A stretch of DNA of 27,864 nt from Psychrobacter sp. (GTDB lineage: Bacteria > Pseudomonadota > Gammaproteobacteria > Pseudomonadales > Moraxellaceae): NCBI GenBank assembly GCA_029264635.1, contig JARIAA010000070.1, forward strand, positions 1-27,864. Reading direction: 5' to 3'. Positions 16,247 through 22,874 of this stretch are shown piece after piece (position 1 is the stretch's first letter; the number at the start of each line of letters is the position of its first letter). The position numbers and the translations under genes were made by a program. The notes below the pieces were generated by a model. That model had not been told where the DNA came from. It was given only the letters and a program-made list of their open reading frames with translations, and searched no databases.

Positions 16247-16264
16247 ACCAATGCTATCATTGGT
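16247..16264. repeat. Small perfect inverted repeat in the yidD-yidC gap
   Basis: ACCAATG and CATTGGT (7 bp each) flank a four-base CTAT loop. No T-run follows on either strand, so it is not a standard terminator; it could be an mRNA hairpin between yidD and yidC. Confidence 0.45.
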
Positions 16265-16321
16265 CATTTACATAAAATGTGCGTTATTTTACTAAAAATC
16301 CGTCTTAAATGATACCAACAG

Positions 16322-16358
16322 TGTGGATAACTTGTGGGTAACTCAATACATATCCACA
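16322..16358. promoter_or_regulatory. DnaA-box group between yidD and yidC
   Basis: One perfect box (TGTGGATAA, 16322-16330, minus) and two single-mismatch boxes (TGTGGGTAA at 16333-16341 and ATATCCACA at 16350-16358) lie together just past the yidD stop, about 1.5 kb from oriC. DnaA binding here is an inference from sequence. Confidence 0.55.
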
Positions 16359-16380
16359 ATAGCCCATCCGATAACCGAAT

Positions 16381-16752
16381 CTACATCAATCTCATCATAT
16401 GGTTTAGACGAGAAACATAGCTTGTATTATCTCTAAAAACATATAAACCTTGTGTTTTAACACTATCTGCTTCAGTAAGGGCTAGATGTTGATAGTAATA
16501 AGAAGACAAGGGTAGTGGCACAAAATCAATTCCATGACCGCCCAACGGATGACAACTGCCGATACGTTTTAATAATAGCCAGCCGCCTACCCAAACCCCA
16601 TGCCACGCTAAAGCTTGTTTGCCATAATTGGAACACGTTGGATAATAGCGGCAACGCGCAGGTAATACTGGACTTATTATTTTTTGATAAAAAACGATCA
16701 AACTATATAGAAACATATAAATAAAATTATTAACCTTAAAAATAATTTTCAT
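16381..16752 (-). CDS. yidD: Membrane protein insertion efficiency factor YidD
   Basis: YidD is a small membrane-associated protein thought to assist YidC-dependent insertion. The 123-residue product carries the family signature: YQKIISPVLPARCRYYPTCS, YGKQALAWHG, GGWLLLKRIGSCHPLGGHG and DFVPLP, with three conserved cysteines. An N-terminal amphipathic or hydrophobic stretch (about 8-30) fits membrane attachment. The tail after residue 82 (about 40 residues) is longer than in compact homologues. The start ATG lies one base after the rnpA stop, implying translational coupling. The first 90 bases are strikingly AT-rich, continuing the composition of the rnpA 3' end. Confidence 0.96.
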   Translation of the reverse strand: MKIIFKVNNFIYMFLYSLIVFYQKIISPVLPARCRYYPTCSNYGKQALAWHGVWVGGWLLLKRIGSCHPLGGHGIDFVPLPLSSYYYQHLALTEADSVKTQGLYVFRDNTSYVSRLNHMMRLM

Positions 16753-16753
16753 T

Positions 16754-17125
16754 TTATTTTTTTTCTATTTTGTTAAAAATATTATTAATCTGGTTTTTTA
16801 ATTCTTTACTATCTATATCTTTTATAGATTTTTTAACAATGAAAACAATATCTTTATTTTCTAATTGAAAAGACTTTACGCGAAACTGTTCACGTATTTG
16901 ACGTTTGATTAAATTTCGAGCGACAGCAGTAGGCACTTTACGCTTAGTAATTGCCATACCTACACGTGGTTGTTCATGAGTATTGGTACGCACAAAGGCC
17001 ATCAGGTGACTTTGATGGAGTTTACGCTCAGGTGCATCAAACACCTCACGAAAGGCCCTAGGCGTAAGTAGACGCTGCTCTTTAGCAAAGCGGGCGTTGG
17101 GGGATGCTAAAACGGTATTGGACAT
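16754..17125 (-). CDS. rnpA: Ribonuclease P protein component
   Basis: RnpA is the protein subunit of RNase P, which trims the 5' ends of tRNA precursors. The 123-residue basic protein has the RNR signature region KRKVPTAVARNLIKRQIREQFR at about 61-82 and the upstream RVGMAITK strand. AGGT precedes ATG 17125. The last 40 codons (IVFIVKKSIKDIDS to NKIEKK) are much more AT- and lysine-rich than the first 80. It is separated from rpmH by a terminator and a repeat-like segment, which is unusual because rpmH and rnpA are commonly co-transcribed. Confidence 0.96.
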   Translation of the reverse strand: MSNTVLASPNARFAKEQRLLTPRAFREVFDAPERKLHQSHLMAFVRTNTHEQPRVGMAITKRKVPTAVARNLIKRQIREQFRVKSFQLENKDIVFIVKKSIKDIDSKELKNQINNIFNKIEKK

Positions 17126-17153
17126 AGTACAACCTAATATAAGAGCTAATAAC

Positions 17154-17303
17154 GATATAGTCAGTTCAATATAAAAAAGATACAGCGGGACTGGAGTAAA
17201 TTTTTCGCAGCCTCTGTCGGCGTAAGCACAGCAAGCCAGAAAAACTTATATCAGTTTCGCGTTACTAAATAACGTATCCACTTTATTTAGTAACGACTAT
17301 ATC
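17154..17303. mobile_element. Candidate MITE-like element between rnpA and rpmH
   Basis: A 150-base segment is bounded by perfect 9-bp inverted ends, GATATAGTC (17154-17162) and GACTATATC (17295-17303). It contains a large perfect internal stem (see 17260-17295) and a GC-richer middle that contrasts with its AT-rich surroundings. It has no coding capacity. It separates the rpmH terminator from rnpA, so it may alter or supply the rnpA promoter. The ends resemble those of the 2292-2430 block. I have a memory of similar repeats in Psychrobacter but cannot verify it; mobility is inferred. Confidence 0.4.
17260..17295. repeat. 13-bp perfect inverted repeat
   Basis: CGTTACTAAATAA (17260-17272) and TTATTTAGTAACG (17283-17295) are exact complements around a 10-base loop. 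No T-run follows, so it is not a simple terminator. It forms one end of the candidate MITE-like segment. Confidence 0.85.
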
Positions 17304-17346
17304 AGTAAATAATAGCGCAGAAATAGCCATAAAGTCTAAAGACAAA

Positions 17347-17370
17347 AAAAGCGCCGATATGGGCGCTTTT
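17347..17370 (-). terminator. Intrinsic terminator downstream of rpmH
   Basis: Nine-base arms AAAAGCGCC (17347-17355) and GGCGCTTTT (17362-17370) pair perfectly around a six-base loop. On the minus strand the stem is followed by a run of T residues (complement of 17344-17350). It separates rpmH from rnpA. Confidence 0.88.
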
Positions 17371-17470
17371 GATATGTGGCTCAGTGTCAGTTATGACAAT
17401 TGACTACCGCAATACATACATAATAAATACGCAATAAGCACTATTAGCTGTGCTCATCGTCATTTATGGA

Positions 17471-17605
17471 TTATACAGTAAGACGATGACGTCCTTTAGC
17501 ACGGCGACGAGCTAAAACCTGACGACCTTTTTTAGTTGCCATACGAGCACGGAAACCGTGAGTACGTTTACGCTTGATCACGCTTGGTTGGAATGTACGT
17601 TTCAT
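17471..17605 (-). CDS. rpmH: 50S ribosomal protein L34
   Basis: L34 is a small, very basic protein of the large ribosomal subunit. The minus strand from ATG 17605 to TAA 17471 encodes exactly 44 residues starting MKRTFQPSVIKRKRTHGFRA and ending GRHRLTV, matching the family almost throughout. AGGTGAG lies just before the start. Its position next to oriC and dnaA is the ancestral bacterial arrangement. It is flanked by an excellent promoter on one side and a terminator on the other, so it can be a monocistronic unit. Confidence 0.98.
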   Translation of the reverse strand: MKRTFQPSVIKRKRTHGFRARMATKKGRQVLARRRAKGRHRLTV

Positions 17606-17649
17606 AACTCACCTGTCAAAATAATGGACTAAATTCGTAATAGCGAAGG

Positions 17650-17678
17650 ATTATATCATTCCAATATATTTTGGTCAA
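17650..17678 (-). promoter_or_regulatory. Strong sigma70 promoter for rpmH
   Basis: On the minus strand TTGACC (17678-17673) and a perfect TATAAT (17655-17650) are 17 bases apart, 45 bases upstream of the rpmH start. This is the best promoter match in the window. Confidence 0.85.
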
Positions 17679-18139
17679 TAAACTATTTCTTTTATCATTA
17701 TATAAGTATTTTTATATCATTCATCGTTATTTTGATCCAATATTTCTCGTTAAACTTCTCATTCTTGTAAGCAATTATGTTTGCTGCTTGAAAGTTATCC
17801 ACAGAAATTATTAAACACCATAATAATAATTGATTAATATATATAGATATTGTTGTTATTGGTAAGCTAATTATCTGTGGTTAAATCAGTTTTACTTTTA
17901 ATTATCAGACATTTAAGCTATGGGTAAACCTGTGGATAACCTGTGGGTGAAATATGGATAACTCAAAATGTTAACTTATCCACAAAACTGTCCACAATCT
18001 TATCCACAAAAAATAGGATGTTATCCACAGGTTATTTGTGGTAAATTGGCCTCAGTTTCACAGATGATCTCAAAGTATTGCACATCACAATATGACACCT
18101 GCTAATGAGGGAATTGGGTATCAATAAATCGATCATCTC
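17679..18139. other. oriC: Chromosomal replication origin oriC
   Basis: The AT-rich gap between rpmH and dnaA carries a dense set of DnaA boxes. Perfect TTATCCACA copies lie at 17795-17803, 17976-17984, 18000-18008 and 18021-18029 (plus) and at 17931-17939 (minus). Single-mismatch boxes lie at 17876-17884 and 17953-17961 (minus), with weaker ones at 17942 and 17988. The 17804-17875 segment, between the outer box and the main cluster, is extremely AT-rich and is the best candidate for the unwinding element; 17679-17760 is another. No gene fits here. Position and box density make the call secure; exact unwinding and start sites are not visible. Confidence 0.93.
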
Positions 18140-18170
18140 TTGACGCAAATTTCTTACGTTAAATTATAGG
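18140..18170 (+). promoter_or_regulatory. Possible dnaA promoter
   Basis: TTGACG (18140-18145) is followed after 19 bases by TATAGG (18165-18170). The spacing is long and the -10 matches four of six, and it would leave a very short leader before ATG 18183. Nearby DnaA boxes would allow autorepression. Low confidence. Confidence 0.25.
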
Positions 18171-18182
18171 CCAAGCATTTAA

Positions 18183-19628
18183 ATGATAGATACAGCAACG
18201 ATTTGGGACAAATGTCTAAATGACTTACGTTATCATGTTAAAGATAACGTATTTACTATGTGGCTGCGACCACTCTCAGCTCATCAAGAAGCCAATGCTC
18301 TTATCATTCTTGCGCCTAATGATTATTTTGTAACCTATATCAAAAAGAATCACTTGCATGATATTCAGCAGCTGGTGGCAAAGCATAGTCAAGGGAGTAT
18401 TGAAGACGTTATTGTGCGCGTTGATAATGTTGGTCGCGACATAAGTGACAGTAATCAGATGCAATCAGGCTCTTTATTTGTAGAGGATGACTACTCCCCT
18501 GCCCTAACAGAGGACAATTTTGATAATACGCATAACAGTGTTGCTAAAGCAGATATTGATGCCAATATGCGTCGAGCAGTGCTAGCAGAGTCTGGGGATG
18601 CTAAATCGTTAAGCTATCTCAACCCTGATTTTACCTTTGAAACCTTTGTGACGGGTAAGTCTAATAACTTGGCCTATAAGGCTTGTTATGAGTTAGGTAA
18701 GCGACAATCAAAAAATCGGCATAATCCTTTATTTATATACGGACCTTCAGGATTAGGAAAAACGCATTTAATGCATTCTGTCGCTCATCGCTATTTAAAG
18801 AATAATCAAAGTTTTTATTATTTCACTTCTGAGAAATTTATTAATCAATTAGTTTATTCTTTAAGAAATAATAAAATAGAAGATTTTAAAAAGAAAATAA
18901 AAAAAGTAGATTTATTGATTGTAGATGATATTCATGTATTAGCTGGCAAAACCAAAAGCAGTAATGAGTTTTTAACATTGTTTGCTGACTTTACTAGTGG
19001 TGATAAACAATTAATTTTGGCATCGGACCGTCATCCATCGCAAATGACTGAATTCGATGAACGCTTTAGATCGCGCTTTTCTTGGGGATTGACTGTAGCT
19101 GTTGATCCGCCTGAGATTGATACGCGTGTGCAAATTTTACAAAGAAAAGCTGCCTCTTATGGAATGAGCCTGCCTAAGGAGTGCGCGTTATTTATTGCTC
19201 AAAATGTGGTTTCAAATGTCAGACGTTTAGAAGGTGCTTTAAACCAAGTATTTGCAAATGCCAATTTGACAGGCGCACCGATTACTCTTGAGATGGTGCA
19301 ATATGCGTTAAAAGATATCGTTGCGATGCGGGTTCAAGCGGTCAATATGGATAATATTCGTAAGGTGGTCGCTGAATATTACGATATTACCATCAAAGAT
19401 ATGATGGGGCGCAAACGCACGCGAAGCATCGCCCGACCTCGTCAAATAGCCATGGCGCTAGCCCGTGAACTGACCAATGATAGCTTTCCAGAGATTGGGC
19501 AGTCATTTGGCGGTCGTGACCATACAACAGTTATGCATGCCTGTGATAAAGTCAATCAACTACGAGCAGAAGATCCTGCATTCGACAAGGACTACAAAAC
19601 ATTAGCATTAATGTTACAAGCGGCTTAG
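18183..19628 (+). CDS. dnaA: Chromosomal replication initiator DnaA
   Basis: DnaA binds the oriC boxes, forms an ATP-dependent filament, opens the duplex and loads DnaB. The 481-residue protein has domain I (about 1-85, MWLRPLSAHQ), an acidic linker, the AAA+ domain starting NPDFTFETFVTGKSNNLAY with Walker A GPSGLGKTH (187-195) and Walker B LLIVDDIH (D248, D249), and the DNA-binding domain IV with GRDHTTVMHACDK at 444-456. Codons for about residues 205-245 are notably AT-rich. No strong ribosome-binding site precedes ATG 18183, but the N-terminus aligns with the family. It leads the dnaA-dnaN-recF-gyrB series. Confidence 0.98.
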   Translation: MIDTATIWDKCLNDLRYHVKDNVFTMWLRPLSAHQEANALIILAPNDYFVTYIKKNHLHDIQQLVAKHSQGSIEDVIVRVDNVGRDISDSNQMQSGSLFVEDDYSPALTEDNFDNTHNSVAKADIDANMRRAVLAESGDAKSLSYLNPDFTFETFVTGKSNNLAYKACYELGKRQSKNRHNPLFIYGPSGLGKTHLMHSVAHRYLKNNQSFYYFTSEKFINQLVYSLRNNKIEDFKKKIKKVDLLIVDDIHVLAGKTKSSNEFLTLFADFTSGDKQLILASDRHPSQMTEFDERFRSRFSWGLTVAVDPPEIDTRVQILQRKAASYGMSLPKECALFIAQNVVSNVRRLEGALNQVFANANLTGAPITLEMVQYALKDIVAMRVQAVNMDNIRKVVAEYYDITIKDMMGRKRTRSIARPRQIAMALARELTNDSFPEIGQSFGGRDHTTVMHACDKVNQLRAEDPAFDKDYKTLALMLQAA

Positions 19629-19755
19629 CTTAGTAGCATAAAGGAGCACTATGTTTTAGTCGGTTGATATGGTTTATAATGAATGAGATAGGCTCAGTTT
19701 TTATTTAAAACTAACTATAGAGTCTGAATACATGCATACCATATGGATTATAGGC

Positions 19756-19791
19756 AGACAAGATTAAATAGCTAGACAAGATTGAGCTATT
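19756..19791. repeat. Direct and inverted repeats in the dnaA-dnaN gap
   Basis: AGACAAGATT occurs at 19756-19765 and 19774-19783 (18-base period). The second copy lies in the loop of an inverted repeat, AATAGCT (19767-19773) and AGCTATT (19785-19791). It could form a weak mRNA hairpin in front of dnaN. In the same gap a TATAAT at 19675-19680 may be a dnaN -10, but lacks a good -35. Confidence 0.4.
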
Positions 19792-19837
19792 ATCTATATT
19801 ATTATAAAAAGAATCATCTAAATAAGAGTAAGTAAGC

Positions 19838-21013
19838 ATGCAATTATCGATTAATCGAGAGTCGTTACTAAAAGCCATTAACTTGATCGCAAAAGCCGCT
19901 GACAAACGCCATAATATGGTGATTTTAGGCAACATTAAGCTACAGCTGTCTGAGTCTGAGCTTATTCTGACTGCATCCGATTTAGAAGTTGAGCTGACAT
20001 CGACATTGAAATTGACTGCTGGTGCTTGTATTGAAGCAGGTACTACGACTTTACCTGCGACAAAGTTAAGAGATATTTGCAAATCTTTACCCGCGCAGGC
20101 GCAAGTCAATCTTGCTACTCAAGAAAACGAGCGCTGCCTACTCACCAGTGGTAAGAGCCGTTTTACCTTAGGGACGTTACCTAGCGAAGATTACCCAAGC
20201 TTGGGCAATCCTGAAAACATCACCGCCTTGACCATCAGTCGTAGTCGTCTTACGGACTTGATTCATAAAACCCAGTTTGCCATGGCTATTCAAGACGTTC
20301 GCTATTATTTAACGGGTATGCTATTTGATGTATCACAGCAGCAGTTAACCACGGTGGCAACCGATGGACATAGACTTGCCTTGGCTCGTAGCGTTATTGA
20401 TGTTAGTGCTGATCTCAATATGCAAGCTATCTTGCCACGTAAAGCGGTGATTGAGCTTGAGCGCTTAGCGTCCGAGCTTGGTAAAATGCTTGGCGATCAA
20501 GATAATGCCGTCACGTTAAGCTTTGGTCGTGAGTTTTTGCAAGTCAGCTTACCGTTTGGTGAGGTTGATAGTGCAGGGCAAGTCAGTCAAAACCTAATGG
20601 TGACCTTTACTGCTCGTTTAATTGATGGCAAATTTCCTGATTATCGCCGCGTTATGCCCAGTAACACCGATAAGCTTGCGCTATTTAATCAAGAAAAAAT
20701 GGCTGATGTACTGCGCCGTGTTGCGATTTTGAGCAATGAGAAATCACGTGGGGTGGTCTTTAATTTTGCCAGTGATGGGATGGTGGAGGTACGCGCTAAT
20801 AATGCTGAGCAGGATGAAGCGGTCGAGATGATACAAGCAAAGTATCAAGGTGAGCCAATGGAGTTGTCATTTAATGCCGCTTATTTACAAGATGTATTAG
20901 GGGTTGTGCAAGGCGACTTACAGATGCACATGAGCCAATCAAATGCCTCGGTCTTGGTGAATCAGCTTAATGATGAGCTTCATCAGTATGTTATCATGCC
21001 GATGCGTATATAG
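19838..21013 (+). CDS. dnaN: DNA polymerase III beta sliding clamp
   Basis: DnaN forms the ring that tethers DNA polymerase III and many repair proteins to DNA. The 391-residue product shows the family start (MQLSINRESLLKAINLIAKAADKR), PATKLRDICKSLP, YYLTGMLFDV with TVATDGHRLAL, FTARLIDGKFPDYRRVMP, and the C-terminal QYVIMPMRI with the characteristic PM-R ending. It is about 25 residues longer than E. coli DnaN, with extra residues around 205-250. It lies 209 bases after dnaA and 186 bases before recF on the same strand. Confidence 0.98.
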   Translation: MQLSINRESLLKAINLIAKAADKRHNMVILGNIKLQLSESELILTASDLEVELTSTLKLTAGACIEAGTTTLPATKLRDICKSLPAQAQVNLATQENERCLLTSGKSRFTLGTLPSEDYPSLGNPENITALTISRSRLTDLIHKTQFAMAIQDVRYYLTGMLFDVSQQQLTTVATDGHRLALARSVIDVSADLNMQAILPRKAVIELERLASELGKMLGDQDNAVTLSFGREFLQVSLPFGEVDSAGQVSQNLMVTFTARLIDGKFPDYRRVMPSNTDKLALFNQEKMADVLRRVAILSNEKSRGVVFNFASDGMVEVRANNAEQDEAVEMIQAKYQGEPMELSFNAAYLQDVLGVVQGDLQMHMSQSNASVLVNQLNDELHQYVIMPMRI

Positions 21014-21199
21014 TATTTTACCGATAACTTCTATAGTCTTTATAAAAGCTATAAGCTGGTCTGTAAAACTTTATTTATTTGACGGTTTTTGGCAATTTTC
21101 TGTATTTAAATTCTAACTTTAAATTAGAGGGAAATTAGCTAATCTATTGAACTTTTGTTTCATATTAAGCAGGTTATAAAACAGGCGGCTGTCGGTACT

Positions 21200-22393
21200 A
21201 TGATTGAACGTCTACAAGTCTTAAACCTACGTAATCTCTCTCAAGTCGATTTGCAATCTGCTGCTTGCAACGTCTTTATTGGCGCTAATGGTAGCGGCAA
21301 AACGTCATTGCTTGAAGCCATATTTTTGCTCTCAAGAGGCAAAAGCTTTCGCCATCATCAGCCTAAACGCTATATTCAGCACCATCAAAGTACGGCAACC
21401 GTTCATGCTAGATTGACTGATAGCAGTACCCTGGCTATCCAAAAGCAAACGGATGCCACAACGGTATTACGTCTCAACCAAACTACGGTTTATAATCAAA
21501 GTCTCTTGACCGAACAGCTGCCAACCTTACTAATAGATCCCTCTACTATGGATATGTTGGAGCAGGGTAGTGCAAGTCGCAGACAATTATTAGACTGGTT
21601 AGTGTTTCACATGAAACAAGGCTTTCATCCTCAATGGGTAGCCTATCAGCGTCTCCTAAAACAGCGCAATAGTTTGCTAAAACAGCACCGTCAACTTACC
21701 CAAGTCCAGCTTGCTGAGCTAAAAGCATGGGATAAGGGGCTAAGTAATCATGCGGCGCTTATTCATCATTATCGCGAGCGCATATTTACCGAGTGGCAGC
21801 CTTATTTTGCAGAGAGTATCGTGCAATTACTGCCCAGCTATGCAGCGCACTTAAGCCTAAGCTATAACGCAGGCTATGACACTACAGTAGCGCTGGATGT
21901 GCAGCTTAATGAGCGCCTCGAGCAAGATTTGCAGCTAGGCTATACTCGAATAGGTAACCACCGTGCCGATGTTCATGTACATTGGCGTTCTAGCGATGCG
22001 CCATATACAAAAGATACGATAAGCGAAGTGTCAAAAGAAGAGACCACTTATAAATTGCCAATTTTAAAAGAGCAAGCAGCAAATGTCCTATCTCGCGGCG
22101 AAAAAAAGCTTTTGATTACTGCTTTACGATTATCGCAGTTACCATTGTTGCTAAAAGCTACTGACTCATTTAATGATGAGCTTAAATCAAGCGCCACTCC
22201 TGTAGTATTACTAGACGACATTACTGCAGAACTAGATGAGAGAGCGATAGAGATATTGCTATCAACCTTAGCACAGCTGCCGTGTCAGGTATTTATGACT
22301 AGCCTTACTGAGGAGATTGGGCCGCTAGTGCATGAATACTGGACAGCACTTAATATGTTTCATGTGAAACAGGGTGTGATTTCTACCTTTTAA
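21200..22393 (+). CDS. recF: DNA replication and repair protein RecF
   Basis: RecF is an SMC-like ATPase that helps load RecA at single-stranded gaps with RecO and RecR. The 397-residue product has Walker A GANGSGKT (28-35), the ABC signature region LSRGEKK (297-303) and Walker B VVLLDDITAELD (335-346). I chose ATG 21200 (MIERLQVLNLRNL), which matches the family start; an in-frame TTG at 21155 would add 15 unrelated residues. Two parS-like sites lie in the gene, both read as FH-KQ, one near residues 136-140 and one eight codons from the stop (MFHVKQGVISTF). It is about 35 residues longer than E. coli RecF. Confidence 0.97.
   Translation: MIERLQVLNLRNLSQVDLQSAACNVFIGANGSGKTSLLEAIFLLSRGKSFRHHQPKRYIQHHQSTATVHARLTDSSTLAIQKQTDATTVLRLNQTTVYNQSLLTEQLPTLLIDPSTMDMLEQGSASRRQLLDWLVFHMKQGFHPQWVAYQRLLKQRNSLLKQHRQLTQVQLAELKAWDKGLSNHAALIHHYRERIFTEWQPYFAESIVQLLPSYAAHLSLSYNAGYDTTVALDVQLNERLEQDLQLGYTRIGNHRADVHVHWRSSDAPYTKDTISEVSKEETTYKLPILKEQAANVLSRGEKKLLITALRLSQLPLLLKATDSFNDELKSSATPVVLLDDITAELDERAIEILLSTLAQLPCQVFMTSLTEEIGPLVHEYWTALNMFHVKQGVISTF
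21604..21617. promoter_or_regulatory. parS-like site 7, inside recF (CACATG variant)
   Basis: GTTTCACATGAAAC is one base from the perfect palindrome, at the central CpG. It encodes FHMKQ within RecF. Confidence 0.6.
22357..22370. promoter_or_regulatory. parS-like site 8, 3' end of recF (CATGTG variant)
   Basis: GTTTCATGTGAAAC with outer T (22356) and A (22371) is one base from the perfect palindrome. It encodes FHVKQ close to the RecF C-terminus, where protein constraint should be low. Confidence 0.62.
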
Positions 22394-22874
22394 ACTTTCT
22401 GTGTTTTTTTGATGATACCTTTACTTATTAATCCAAGATTTTTGTCAATTTCACATTATTTATCATCCTCTAATAACACAATAATTATGATCTCAACACC
22501 TCTACTCATTAAGGATAAAACGGCTAGTAAACAGTGACTTAAGGGCAAAAAAATGTTAGAATAGAACTTTATTTTTGTTCTATTCTCAGCAAGTTATCTC
22601 ATAATATTATAGACAGGTTTTTTGGAGTCTATAACTTATTAAGTAGTTGATAAATAGGGATTTAATTTGTTATTTTAGCGCTAGCAAGTTTTAAGGTAAA
22701 ACAGCAACTGTTCCTTAAAATCAGTGTACTAATTTTAAGTCCATATGACATCCTGCATAGTTTTGATGAAAGATTTTGACTGTAAAAAGTCAAGCCTAAG
22801 ATAACGTCAAGAGGCGACACCGTCGTGGTGAGCTGATGATAAATAGCTGATGATGGCTAGATTAAGGAATGCAC
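22394..22874. other. recF-gyrB intergenic region (gyrB leader)
   Basis: This 481-base AT-rich gap has no plausible gene. It holds a perfect 10-bp inverted repeat near its middle (22558-22586), a small TTGACT/AGTCAA inverted repeat near 22778, and a 10-base direct repeat AGCTGATGAT at 22831-22840 and 22845-22854 just upstream of gyrB. TTGACT near 22778 with TAAGAT after 15 bases is a weak promoter candidate. No terminator for recF was found. Confidence 0.55.
22558..22586. repeat. Perfect 10-bp inverted repeat in the gyrB leader region
   Basis: AGAATAGAAC (22558-22567) and GTTCTATTCT (22577-22586) are exact complements around a nine-base T-rich loop. There is no T-run after the stem, so a terminator is unlikely; an operator or mRNA structure is possible. 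Confidence 0.75.

Noticed and set aside
19711..20109. Minus-strand ORF over the dnaA-dnaN gap and dnaN start
   Set aside because: It is mostly antisense to the conserved start of dnaN, with no domain or ribosome-binding signal.
21155..21199. TTG start giving RecF an N-terminal MFHIKQ extension
   Set aside because: The family start is MIERLQVLNLRNL at 21200. The upstream sequence GTTTCATATTAAGC (21157-21170) resembles a decayed parS site but has three mismatches in the right arm.
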